Source of the DNA: Conoideocrella luteorostrata
Lineage: Eukaryota > Ascomycota > Sordariomycetes > Hypocreales > Clavicipitaceae
Reading direction: 5' to 3'
Length of the DNA stretch: 26,314 nt
Assembly (NCBI GenBank): GCA_032433595.1
Contig: JASWJB010000464.1
Coordinates: 1 to 26,314 of the forward strand
Shown here piece after piece: positions 9,917 to 20,702 of the stretch (the first letter of the stretch is position 1; every line of letters starts with the position of its first letter). Position numbers and translations under genes: made by a program. The notes beneath the pieces were generated by a model. That model had not been told where the DNA came from. It made no database searches and saw nothing but the letters and a program-made list of their open reading frames with translations.

Positions 9917-10425
9917 GAAGAAAATTGGCACGTGAGGAATTGCTCCGGGTTCAAGAGCTGTAGCATATTGAAAGCATGCTGTTGTAGTGTTACACCGTAC
10001 ATGTGTTGTATTCTTGGATTTTTCTGTAGCTCATCGGCTATGGACAGCACGAGTCAAGACAGTTCGGGGAAGCAATTCCCAACAAACAAGAACAGGTTTT
10101 GAATATCCATGCTTACTAGCTTCCAGTTCAAACTATGCACCACGGCGTGAACAATGCTGGCAAACTACAACCTTCAGCATGCTATCAATATTTGACCGCA
10201 CAGACGCATTCTATAACTACATTGACAACGTAGCTTACATTCAAATTGGTACATCGAGTCGAGATGCACAAACTTGCATCGCCTTTTTAGCCGACATCCC
10301 TGTAGCTCTCCTTCTTTCCCTTAAAGCCAAAAATATCCAAGCTCACCCATCATGGCATATTGATGACTGACAAGCTTCATGCGCAGGGCAGAAAAGCCAA
10401 TCCAAACTCATTAAAGAATTGACAT
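9917..10425. other. Convergent 3' spacer
   Basis: This spacer of about 510 bp lies between the cysteine-rich ORF and the stop codon of the BAP31-like gene. It is AT-rich, with no repeats and no credible coding frame. The open frame at 9987-10370 shows no domain. Confidence 0.5.
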
Positions 10426-11346
10426 TTATTTGACCTTCTTTGCCTCCCCGTCAACCTCCTTAGCGGCCAACTGGTCGCTCACATCATCGTAGCTTTTGTG
10501 CAGCTGCTCACTCTGCTTCTTCAAGGTCTGCAAATCCGTCTCCTTCTTCGCAAGCTGCTTCTGCAGCTCAGCCACTTCAGCCGACTTGCCTTCCTTGAAA
10601 CTTTTGTTGCTTTCAAAAGCCTTGACCTTGTCTTCGAGGTGCATATTTTCGAGGATCATGTGGTACATGCGGTTCAGAATGAGCGACAAGAACAACGTGA
10701 AGCCACAGAGGTACATGTTGCGCTGGGAGTAGAATTTGCGGGCTTGGACTTCGAGGCGCTCGTGGCCGAGAACGGCACTGAACAATGACACCGTTTGTTA
10801 GCAATTGTCTTTTGTTTTGCATCTTGAATTTGTCTTGTATGCCACATGATTGTGGAGCGGTAGGTGGTGCTTATAGCGGCGACAGGTCGAGCGGCATTGT
10901 CGAGGACATGCATCGAACAACCACATGTGCAAAAGGAAAAAAGTGACGCAATGAGCACTTACGCTCCCTTAGAAGTCTGCTCTCCAGCCGCCAAGACTTC
11001 AAGCTGTACCCTATACACGCGGTTTACACTGTCGATGAAGAGAATGAGAATGAAAATGAATGTAATTCTCAACCAGTGCAAAATCTTGGAAATGATAGGG
11101 TTGTCGGAGATGAACCTATTAGAACGTGGTCAGCCACCCAAACGCGGGGAAAGAGGACGGGGAAAACCCAAGGACAAGCTGCATACGTAAAGACTTTTCT
11201 CTTGGCTGTAAAGGGCAAGGGAATCAGAAGGAGCATAAACAGTCCCATCTCTATAACGAGGATGAAAAACACCTGATACCGGTCAACTCTCGTCTCTCCA
11301 GGAGGGCATTGGTCCAAGAACTCACGAGGGTGTAGTAGAGCGTCAT
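10426..11346 (-). CDS. BAP31/Yet-type ER membrane protein
   Basis: The CDS is complement(join(10426..10777,10963..11115,11187..11272,11326..11346)), 203 aa. The first exon is 21 nt (MTLYYTL). The joins give a continuous family N-terminus (MTLYYTLVFFILVIEMGLFM), then FTAKRKVFTFISDNPIISKI and the conserved GHERLEVQARKFYSQRNMYLCGF. Three membrane segments lie at about residues 5-28, 48-70 and 108-128. A cytosolic coiled coil covers about 134-195. The protein ends KKVK, a dilysine KKxx-type ER retrieval signal. BAP31 and yeast Yet1/Yet3 act at the ER in cargo export and association with the translocon. The length fits (yeast about 200 aa). The third intron, 10778-10962, is 185 nt and the longest identified in this window. 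Confidence 0.93.
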
Positions 11347-11848
11347 TGCAGCGGCGGGGTGCAACGACCGTTGCTGTTCTGCTGTGGTAGAGAAAGAAGT
11401 GAAGATTCAAGGGACTGGGACTGGGGATTGCAGTCGAGAGTTGAGGATTCAAAAATGAGAATGGACGATTGCGCGGGAATGCAGTGCTCGGAGATCAATG
11501 AGACAGGAAGCAAAATGGGATGCAGAAGAAGAAGAACTGGAGCGAGGTGGCCAGTTTTACCAGCACCCAAGCGACGCCAATGTGTCTGGCTCAGCCCGGA
11601 ATGGCCAGCCCTCTGTCTCTACTCTGCCTCTGCCGCCGTCTGGTTTTGATGTGACGTCCTGCATTCAGGGCAACAGGGAACAACGTCATCGCTTGTGTGG
11701 CTGGACTGGGACTGCGGGACTGGCAGCCGGTGGAAACGGATCGACTCCCAATGAAGTACCTACCACTCTGCGGAGTACCCAGGCAGGTAGGTATACAAGC
11801 GACCAGCAAACAAAGCGGGCAGGCGGTGGGGACTTGAAGTCGGAGACG

Positions 11849-11884
11849 GAGCTCGAGCTCGAGCTCGAACTGAAGCTGAAGCTG
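11849..11884. repeat. GAGCTC/AAGCTG hexamer repeat
   Basis: Three exact GAGCTC units followed by GAACTG and two AAGCTG variants. This explains the artificial Glu-Leu and Lys-Leu runs in the overlapping open frames. Confidence 0.8.
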
Positions 11885-12046
11885 GACACATGCAACCTTC
11901 TTAGGGTCCTGCGGCTTCTCACATGCTGCCACCAGCCATTGATCATGGCGTCGCGCTGAAACATTTGAAGGTCCTGTCGCAGCTGTTGGTGTTATTCCAC
12001 GGCCGACAGCCGAGTCTCGGACGCGCAATTTATTGACCTCAATATG

Positions 12047-12055
12047 TACTCCGTA
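12047..12055 (+). repeat. TACTCCGTA motif, copy 4
   Basis: Exact 9-mer, about 195 bp past the KMT6 stop codon. Confidence 0.7.
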
Positions 12056-12101
12056 TAGTCGCCCACTTCCGAGACATTGTCACCTTAAAAACTCTAGTCC
12101 A

Positions 12102-12110
12102 TACTCCGTA
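12102..12110 (+). repeat. TACTCCGTA motif, copy 5
   Basis: Exact 9-mer, 46 bp after copy 4 in the same orientation. Confidence 0.7.
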
Positions 12111-12250
12111 GTCCATACCACTTTGCACACTCTAATCTACCAACATACATAACTGTACAGACATGGTCAACACTGCGATAATACATTGTCAGCTGCGCAT
12201 AGAACGAATCTCTTCCAAGAATCTCCCGCCCCTTCCCCAGCGCCAGAGAC

Positions 12251-15200
12251 TCAATTCCATATATCGTCGTCCCTAAACTTTGCGGGAGGCCGCCGCGTTC
12301 TTGTCGCCCTGTTGCTTCTTTGCCGTACCAACACATCCTGGTCTTCGTCTTCGTCATCCCGCTGCTGCACCGTTGCATCAACCTCCCCTTTCTTTCCTTT
12401 CACTCCACTGCTGAAAAGGGGTGCATTTGCCGCCGCATCATCACTATCTTCAATCTCAAATATATCTATCTTCTCTGATCTCCGCGTCACTCGCTTCGGC
12501 TCAGGTGTGCTGACCGCTCCTAATGAGCTGGTGCCCGTACGCCCCAAGCCTGGGGCTGGCGACTCCGACTCTGTGGGCATATCGCTAGTCAACTCAGCAG
12601 CTGCATGTGGTTTAGGGACCGGTCGGGGGTGTTTTCTAGGCCGCCCACTACCTGGTCGCGCACCACCGCGCTTGCCTCGCGCCTTTTTGTTCATGAGGTC
12701 GCTTCGCTTTGTTGGCGTCTCTGGCTGCTGCTGCCGATTCTGTTCTTTATTTAATCGCCTGCGCAGCCTGGATGCTGACCCCGGTTCCTCTGAATCCCGC
12801 GCAGATTCTCCAGCTTTCGTCTTCGAGGCTCGGAGCACAACGGGGTCGTAGTCATCGTCAGTTTCCTCGTACTCGTCCAATTTTCGTTTACGTTTCCCTC
12901 GCTCTGTTTCCCGCTCCAGAGCAAACCCGGGTGGCAGGTCTCGCTTCACTCTGGGCCGCCCTGGACCCCTTTTCTTTCCGATTTTGCTGGTTTTGCGTGG
13001 TACTGGCCCTCCTGGCTCAGAGCCGGGCTTGGTTCGTGTGCTCTTGCTTTTAGAGTCCGGTTTTCTAGCTGCCTTATCATCCAAAAGTTTCTTGGTGAGA
13101 TTGGGGAAATTCTCGCCGTAGTTAAAGAAGAGCTCCTCTCCAGCTGCAATGTCACGCAAGGCAGTGAACTCAATACGGTATTCTCCGTTGACGTATAATA
13201 TCCTCGGAGTTATGTTGCAACCCCGCGTATCGTGCTCTGATGCATGATTGATGTAGCGACTCAAGTTACCGTAGATGGCAGCATCGACCCAGATTCCTTC
13301 GTTTTCAAGAAGCGTGAAGACGTAAGAGACATTGGATTCTTCGTCAAATACATTGCCTCGCCGGGCTTCACGTCGGACACCTTCATCATGGGTGATTAGC
13401 TCTCCGACGTATTCGACGATGAATTCATCTTGGGCAATGTTTTCAGCAGTGAAGAGACCATAGCCACAACCCTCCAGTTGGCTTTGGCCCAAGAGCAAAG
13501 ATTTGCCCAGTCCCCTTTGCAGGTCACAGTTCTGGCATCCGCTGGCATGAAGCTCAGTGTCATTAGCATTCAATGGGTCGGCGCGCTCCAGGACACCACA
13601 GGAGCCACACAGTTGAGGGTCACATTCCCGGTTCAGCTGCACGCAGATGCATGGCTTTTCTTTCTTATTCTGTTGGCATGTCTTTCCCTGTGAATGACAA
13701 GCACATCCCGTGAACTTGTAAGCACAATTCTCAACAGTGCATCCGCAGAACTTTTCGCATAACACATCCGCATCTACACAGGGACAAATGCGAGGAGCAC
13801 AAGGACCCTCGTGAGAACAAGGCTCCAAGTTTTCTCGGCGCTGATGTGCATGACTGATTGTGTGGTCTTGCCAATCGCCCAGAAGCACCTTTCGGCGACG
13901 ATCGTACCACGAAAGGTTCTTTAGGGGGGGGGCATCCGGAGGGTCTGGCTGTGGTAGTGCAATCCCCAGTGATTTGAATTCCTTGTGTATTTCATTACAG
14001 TCACGGTTGAGAAATTCAGCCGCCAAACAGATAGCGTCCCCTTTGAAGGCGCTGTGGTTTGCTGTGGTGAAAAGCGACCGTAGAACAATCCGTTCATCAT
14101 CTGACCACGGCCGATGATGCAGATGAGAGGACACGACATCAGAAGCTCGTTTGTAGCATTGTCGTCGACATGGTTTACCAGGTCTAACATCATTGGTCTT
14201 GCCTTTCCGTCGCACTTTCAAACAATCAGAGAGACGTGAGCAGGACGATATCGAGAAGGTACGTTTCATGTTTTTGTTGTCATATTCGCCATGATCGCAA
14301 GAATGGCTGTAGCATATCAAACACCCGAGGATGCAGTACGTAGCCAGATTCGTCTCGGCCAATTCGTCCTCGTCCTCGTCATCGTGAAGACTTGTGGCGT
14401 CCTTAACTATCGGCTTGGAGTCCATGATATTGTCGACAGATTCGTCCAGCATCAACACTCTTCGCAGGTCTATCTGTTTCGAAGCTGGCAGACCGTCCCG
14501 AAAGACGTGCTGGAAGGCATCGGTAAACATCTTAGCAGCCTTATTGGCTCCTGGTGTTGCATTCTCTTTACCCTGAGAGTTTAAGATGTCCGTTTTTTGC
14601 TGGGGTGTAATGGCGTCGTCCGGCTCCCTCGCGGCCATGTAGCTTATCAACGCCGACTTATTACAGCCAGCAATCGCCATATTTTCCAGCCACGTATCAA
14701 AATACATGGATACTGTAGCGGCCTTCTCGCCTTGAATTGTGAGCTTTTGCTTTTCCACTCGGATCATTGGTTTGAAGCCAGATTTGAGGTCGATGTCCTC
14801 CAGCTCTTTTAACCACCTGTTGTATTCGGTTTCTTCGGAGCTCTCCAGGTCTCTTAAATGCGGCACAAACGTAAGCATTGTGTTCGGAGTGAGGACGTTC
14901 TTCTTGATCTCCACATGATGGAACCGGTATGGCGGCACTCGCTCCTTATTCGTCTTTGTACAAATGGGCATATAATGAGCCTCCCGTTGGTCTCGTTTGC
15001 CTTTCACATGTTGCTAGGAAAGCAAATTCGTCAGCGGTAGGTCCTCCATGTCCTTCATTCATAGCTCACCTTGGACTTAATCCGGATGGTCTTGCCCTTT
15101 TGCTCTTCTGTAGGCTGTGTTTGAACATTGGCAAATAGATCTGGACCGTGGTGGATGCGGCGCTCAGTAGCTTTGGTGGACTCCAAAATGTAAGTAGTCA

Positions 15201-15705
15201 ATCGGGAATGACCCTCTCTGATGTCTTGCCGGCAGGCATTTAGCTGCGTAATGATTTTGCGCACCGTCCAGTCGACATTGGATGCCGTCTGGGCCCGAGG
15301 AGTCATTCTGTTGACGGCCATGGCCTCTGGTGTTGGTTGCGGCGGTGGTTGCGGAGGTGTCCTTTGCCGAGGAGCGTCCACAAGGGGTGGTGGTTGAAGT
15401 GGGAGGTTTTGTGGTGGCGATGGGTTACCATGCGTGCCGTTGACGAGCAATGGAGACGATGCACCACTATGGCTCAGTCTTGCAAAGCGCTCTATGCGAT
15501 TAGAGACAGAGCTCGACTGTCGTCGTATTGGCGGGGGACTAATGACGTCTATGGTTCGATTGCCAAAAGCTTCGAGGCGAGAGTTGAAGGTTGCATCCAA
15601 CTGTGGTGCATGTACACGTTGGTATCGATCGAGTTCCAACGATGCTGGTTCGCCATTTATGATGTGATTGTGATTTGACGCGCCAGAATTGCCTGCGGTC
15701 GCCAT
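12251..15705 (-). CDS. KMT6: KMT6/EZH2 histone H3K27 methyltransferase, PRC2 catalytic subunit
   Basis: The CDS is complement(join(12251..15013,15070..15705)), 1132 aa. The 56-nt intron (GTGAGC..CTAG) joins IRIKSK to QHVKGKRD. The ATG at 15705 is the first in frame, with an ideal context (aacATGg). Residues 1-170 are low-complexity and Pro-rich. The middle part carries the EZH2-type conserved cysteines (CYSHSCDHGEYD). A pre-SET CXC region covers about 605-715 (CSHEGPCAPRICPC, CGCTVENCAYKFTGC). The SET domain covers about 725-850 (GYGLFTAENI, EYVGELI, N801-H802 in SRYINHAS, Y844 in FFNYGENF). PRC2 trimethylates H3K27 to silence facultative heterochromatin, often including secondary-metabolite and development genes. 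The roughly 280-residue tail after SET is basic and has two AT-hook-like GRPR motifs near residues 896 and 1002. In animal EZH2 the SET domain is at the C-terminus. The FNYGENF ending and the longer NH-to-C loop fit my recollection of fungal members. Confidence 0.95.
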
Positions 15706-16101
15706 GTTTGCTACGTTACTTAACGTGCTGCGAAAGGTTGGATCGTCAAGGACGGCGTGCGCGTGCAGGGGCAGGCCTCGTTCCCTCGAGGTGATCAAGA
15801 CGGCGGGCGTTCGTCAGTGTGTCACGACGTGAATCGCAATGGCCGCAGCGCGAGCACCATGCCGCCAGAGGGCCGTTACTTTTGCGTAAAAATAGGAAGC
15901 GGCAAGCAAGGCAAATCAAAGGCGTCGGGCGCCGATTTTTCCCCGCGATGAGAGATGGAAATTTGACGACGCCGACGCGATAACCAAGTTTGTCCTGCCG
16001 CTCTACGCGCCTGCAACTGGCGAGGACAAACAGCCTCGACGCCAGGCAACAAATGCGGCCAGACCAGGCCAGACTGGGCCACATACTGGCTAGTTAGCTA
16101 G

Positions 16102-16117
16102 TACTCCGTACTCCGTA
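16102..16117 (+). repeat. TACTCCGTA motif, copies 6 and 7, overlapping tandem
   Basis: Two exact 9-mers overlap by two bases (16102-16110 and 16109-16117). They follow a CTAGTTAGCTAG string and lie about 400 bp upstream of the KMT6 ATG. Confidence 0.75.
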
Positions 16118-17427
16118 CATGCTACCTACCCCGACACGCATGCCTGAAGCGGGTCAGCCACAGTGGACCGCGGTGGCAGACGAATCTGTCAATGTGCCTC
16201 AATAGAATCACCATAACGCGAGGGCCATCAGGTCTAATTTGCTCAATAATTGTATGCATCAGCAGTGGATTATCTTTCGCTACTACATTAAGTTGCTAGT
16301 GCTTCACGTTATAGGCAAAAATTAAGTGAGTTTTCTTGCAAGTACAAGAAGTAGGCGTACCAAATGTCATGGTTTTTTCTTATCCAAACCCAGAGTATGA
16401 TGGAAAATTTTATGATAGGGATGAACTCTTGATCCCTCGTTGTTATCAAGTATTTTTGCTATAGACATTGTTCATTTGGGGCCACAACATTGTTGTCAAG
16501 AACAGGCGTCATACGTGCTGGAAGAGTCCGGATCGAGGTCACAAGCACTTGACTCGTTCCAGAACTCCTTATTCTTATTCAGCTCAACGACAAGAATAAC
16601 CTCTGGTCGTGTCGGTTTTTTTGGGGAGAGGGGGGGCCGAGGGGTTCAACCGAGGCGACGAATTCCATTATCAGCTCCCTTGCCTGAGTTCTGCAAATAT
16701 GATCGCGAATCCTAGATTGAGGCATTTTCCTGCAAAAAAGCAAACACCCCTCCAGGACTTGATGCTTGTTTACTTTTTTACCCTCCAGGCGGCCGGCGGC
16801 CTTCATCTCTTTAAAGGTCGCAATTCCTCGATGCAGGATCGCGAACACTCTCAGTACTGCGAATACGAGGACGGTCTGAACGATTTTAGCACTTTGCCGC
16901 AGACAACGTTGGACACACAACCAAAACACACGATGCCAACTTCCCCAGTAGTATCAGAATAATCTTGAGTCAGTGTGTCGACCTCTGCGGTTTGCTTCAA
17001 TCCGCTGCTGTCTTTCTAACATATTCAAGCTTTCCGAGCTGACGTAGAAGGCTATCTGAGGCAAAGATGAAATGGAACAAGGAGAGAAGCTCTACAACCT
17101 CGTATTCTTTATGCTATACGGCAGCAGCTCACCGTGAAAGCGGTGCTGCTCGACAACGGATATGAGGTCTGACACAGGGCGACCCAGTTTCAGCGACCCA
17201 AAGATTGGTCACCGCTCTCCTTCACAAACGGTTTCTGTGTTTGGAGTCGTTGCAGGTGTCCGTCAAGGCTTGTTTCGAAAGTGCTACATGAGTCGAAATG
17301 ATTTTGCCTTCGAAGTGTGCTGCTTTATAGAACCTTCAAGCAGATCACCGCACTTCCCATAACTGCTGCTCAATTTGAGTCAAAGTTAAGTCATCTTCTG
17401 GTGGAGACGGGAGCCATTTACCGCAAA

Positions 17428-17436
17428 TACTCCGTA
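17428..17436 (+). repeat. TACTCCGTA motif, copy 8
   Basis: Exact 9-mer in the KMT6-PIL1 spacer. Confidence 0.7.
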
Positions 17437-18005
17437 CGCAAAACACATTATTCCCATCTTCCCATGGACAATCATGCACCAACCGAAGCAGAATTATGAA
17501 ACCCTGAAATATCCATCCATCACACCAACTTCATTGCACACCAATGCAGGGGCCGACAAACGGCTTCATTGGTTCCGTGTTGATCCACGGGGTAACTTAA
17601 TTAAACCCACTCAATAGATGGATAAACTGGAATGCTTTGGTACAGTTCTGCCAAGCCTGTCTACGTCATCGAGGTGCACGGCAATGTGAGATTTGTGATC
17701 ATGGTCACGTGGATTATGTGATGGAACATCGTTGCTACGGGCACGGCTATGACCTCACCACCGCAGGCGGCCCTAGTGAAAATGTTGCCGCGAGTGAACA
17801 ATTCCATGTCTAGGACCCTCGTAGCTTGTTCCATGCCACAGCGCAGCCTTAACCTTGCAATTGATGTCAATCCGGCAGGGGCCGTAATCAATCTGCATGA
17901 TTTTCTCTTTCTTGTCATGGATCTGTTTACAATGCGGCAATTTGGCGTCACGTCAAACTTTCAGTGATATTGTCATGGCGGGTCTTAAATCGAAGCTTTC
18001 ATGTT

Positions 18006-18024
18006 GCCGCCGCCGCCGCCGCCG
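18006..18024. repeat. (GCC)6 trinucleotide repeat
   Basis: Six uninterrupted GCC units in non-coding DNA. Confidence 0.85.
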
Positions 18025-18274
18025 AAACAGTAATCAATGGGGCTCGGCTCGCTCCATGAATCCAACCCTCTTGAACTAACAGGCGCACAATAGATGATTG
18101 ATGGACTAGGGATGAACAAGGCCAATTGAACTACTCCCTGCAATGACTAGTTAGCTTGACTGGTCAAGTTGTTGTGACATCTACTACGGCTGGATTGTAA
18201 CCACAAAATTGCACCATTTGTCACGGCAACGGCTAACCACGTTGGAAACAGAGTACTATGGTGATGCCGAACTG

Positions 18275-18283
18275 TACTCCGTA
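18275..18283 (+). repeat. TACTCCGTA motif, copy 9, with decayed neighbours
   Basis: Exact 9-mer followed within 35 bp by two near copies (TACTCCGTG at 18295 and TACTCCACG shortly after). This looks like a small degenerate cluster. Confidence 0.7.
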
Positions 18284-19116
18284 CTTCGTGTCAATACTCC
18301 GTGCAATACTCCACGCAATCTGTGTTACTACAACGGATTGTTGTTCCCTCGGCGTGGCTGTGATTTCTTAGGCCGGGAACTAGACAGGGAGAGGCGTTGG
18401 GGTTGTTGGCCAACTTGAGTGGTTTTAGGGGATGAGAACTAGGATTAACTGGCCGTAATAGCCCCAAAATGAGACAAGCCGCTGAGATTTGCAGTCGCGC
18501 GACACAACTTTCCAATCGCCAGCTCCTTTTTGCAAGGGTCTATCCGTTCAAGCAACTGGAAACGCAGCTAAGGACATGCAGGCTGCTGCTTGGTGGATTG
18601 AAGGGGGTTGGCCATCCGCATTCGGAATGGATTGGTAGGCTGATTGGGGGTGATGAGAGAATATTGGGCATGGGCCGCAATGTCAAAATAGCTGGCCAAT
18701 ACTGACAACAATTGGATATTCATGCTTGGTCCTTGGCGTCTAGTTCAGTGCCGAGCCTGGCAACCTGAGACACGTCGTGCTTACCCAAGGTAGCGGTACA
18801 AGCAGAGCGGCAGGATCTGGTGCAAACATGGAGCTATTGGCCGTGTCGAGAAGGATTTCGGACGTACCGGAGACCCTCCAGGATTGAATTCTCTGGCCAT
18901 TGCCTCTTTGGCCAAAACATTGAACCCTGTCACATTTGATGCATTTAGTGCAGTGGAGGCATTGATTTGTACGGAATAGTTGCTCGTGCTTGATGCAAAG
19001 GTGAGCCACTGTTCCGGTTCAGTCCACGCCAATCTGCTTTACCCACCGGGACCCCAGCCCACTCTCTCAGGCGATGACGTCGCCGACGAAGCCCGCTTAG
19101 CCCCCCCATGACGATC

Positions 19117-19140
19117 TCTCTTGGGCTCTCTTGGGCTCTC
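19117..19140. repeat. 10-nt direct repeat TCTCTTGGGC
   Basis: About 2.4 tandem copies, some 245-265 bp upstream of the PIL1 ATG, in its presumed promoter. Confidence 0.75.
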
Positions 19141-19383
19141 CGCAAAAAAATAGCACCATAAAACCATCGAGCACCCCAATAACCCCTCGAGTGCGGCCCT
19201 TTTTGCCATTTGATACATTTCCTCCATCCCTGACTCCATTATACCCATACTCTCTCACCCAGTATCTTCCGGACCAGGCTCAGCTGCTGGAAAATCGACC
19301 GCATCAGAGCTTCAATTCACCCAAATATTCAGTACCCAATACCCAATAGTCAATACCCAAAAACCCCTCCACACACCGCCGAA

Positions 19384-20702
19384 ATGCATCGCACCTATTC
19401 TATGCGCACCACCCGTGCGCCCACGGCCTCCCAGCTGCAGGTACGTCTTGCTATCAAGGCATTCTGAAATTTAGGCAAAAGGACGTCCTTGGACACAGTG
19501 GCTAACTATCGCAACTAATAGAGCCCCCCTCCTCCTCCCTCGTCCACCAAATCCGGCCGTTTCTTTGGGAAGGCTAGTCTCGGTATGTACCATCACCGCC
19601 TGGTGGAAAGTTGCACATACGCCTTCTTTGAGACGTGGATACTAACGTCATCAAATCAGGTCATGCCTTGCGCCGCAATGCCGGTGGTGCTTTCGGTCCT
19701 GACCTGGCCAAGAAGCTTGCCCAGCTCGTAAAGATGGAGAAGAACGTGATGCGAAGCTTGGAGACCGTCGCCAAGGAGCGCATGGATGTCGCTGTGCGTC
19801 AAAGTCGGACTCGATTATTATTGTGGAATATCATACTGACAGGTTGTCACAGCAACAACTCTCTATCTGGGGCGAAGGCGCTGACGAGGATGTTTCCGAT
19901 GTCACTGACAAGCTCGGTGTATTGCTGTACGAGATTGGCGAGCTCGAGGACCAGTATGTCGACCGCTATGACCAGTACCGTATTACTATGAAGAGTATTC
20001 GAAATATTGAGGCGTCTGTCCAGCCCAGCCGAGACCGTAAGTTTGACTAGCGCTCAATCTGCAAAGAAAGGATTATTTATCAACACTTTCTAACGCGAAA
20101 CAGGCAAGCAAAAGATTACCGATCAGATTGCCCAGCTCAAGTACAAGGAACCAAACTCCCCCAAGATCGTCGTTCTAGAGCAGGAGCTCGTCCGTGCCGA
20201 AGCCGAGTCCCTCGTCGCTGAGGCCCAGCTTTCCAACATCACTCGTGAAAAGGTCAAGGCCGCATACACCTACCAGTTTGATGCTCTCCGTGAGCACTGT
20301 GAGAAGGTTGCCATTATTGCTGGCTACGGCAAGCACCTCCTCGAGCTCATTGACGACACTCCTGTCACTCCTGGTGAGACCCGACAGGCTTACGATGGTT
20401 ATGAGGCTAGTAGGGCTATCATTCAGGACTGTGAGGATGCCCTGACCAACTGGGTTACTTCCAATGCTGCAGTCTCTTCCAAGCTCTCTACCCGCTCCCG
20501 CACCCTATCTACGCGCCGTCGCAACAACATTCGCAACAGAAACGACGGTCACGACCTCTCTGGTCAGGACGCACCGTTGAATGACAGCAGTTCTTGGGTT
20601 GGCCGCGACCACGAGGATAGTGAAGAGGAGGAGGAGGAGGAGATTGCCAGCGACATTAATGGTGAGACGCGCGGCCGTACCAAAGAGGCTCTTGTTGCGT
20701 AA
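19384..20702 (+). CDS. Eisosome core component, PIL1/LSP1 family BAR-domain protein
   Basis: The CDS is join(19384..19440,19522..19582,19660..19793,19853..20036,20104..20702), 344 aa, close to the roughly 340 of yeast Pil1. The four introns start GTACGT, GTATGT, GTGCGT and GTAAGT and all joins keep frame. The family N-terminus is present (MHRTYSMRTTRAPTASQLQ, then a Pro run and SGRFFGKASLG). The BAR region covers about residues 40-270: GGAFGPDLAKKLAQLVKMEK, QQLSIWGEGADEDVSDV, and AAYTYQFDALREHCEKVAII. The tail is Ser/Arg-rich followed by a run of acidic residues (EDSEEEEEEE). These proteins polymerise on PI(4,5)P2-containing plasma membrane to form eisosome furrows and are controlled by phosphorylation in yeast. 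Whether this is the PIL1 or the LSP1 paralogue cannot be settled from the window, so no symbol is given. Confidence 0.95.

Larger units (their letters stand above)
11347..12250. other. Intergenic region: promoter of the BAP31-like gene and 3' end of KMT6
   Basis: About 900 bp. It contains a TGACGTCC string near 11651, a GAGCTC hexamer repeat (11849-11884) and two TACTCCGTA motifs (12047 and 12102) just downstream of the KMT6 stop. Overlapping frames on both strands (11498-11959 on +, 11591-12028 on -) are made of the low-complexity repeat and show no domain. Confidence 0.55.
15706..19383. other. Long gene-poor divergent spacer between KMT6 and PIL1
   Basis: About 3.7 kb, the largest spacer here. 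It contains four TACTCCGTA motifs (16102, 16109, 17428, 18275), a CTAGTTAGCTAG string (16090-16101), a GCC repeat (18006-18024), ACTAGTTAG (18146-18154), a TGACGTCG site near 19075 and a 10-nt direct repeat (19117-19140). Open frames of up to about 117 codons exist on both strands (16579-16929 on -, 16609-16962 on +), but they overlap each other and show no domain, codon pattern or intron logic. No transposon ends were recognised. Confidence 0.55.

Noticed and set aside
11498..12028. Overlapping frames of 153 and 145 codons on opposite strands
   Set aside because: Their distinctive Glu/Leu runs come from the GAGCTC repeat, and neither has a domain or supportable introns.
12186..12851. 221-codon plus-strand frame with Ser/Ala-rich sequence
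   Set aside because: It is antisense to the C-terminal tail of KMT6, whose frame is continuous with the SET domain.
16579..16962. Opposing frames of 116 and 117 codons in the KMT6-PIL1 spacer
   Set aside because: They lie on top of each other on opposite strands, and neither shows a domain, signal or splice pattern.
18740..19032. Minus-strand frame with several cysteines (CLHCTKCIKC)
   Set aside because: It looked briefly like a zinc-binding protein, but the cysteines form no regular pattern, a competing frame overlaps it, and it lies in the PIL1 upstream region.
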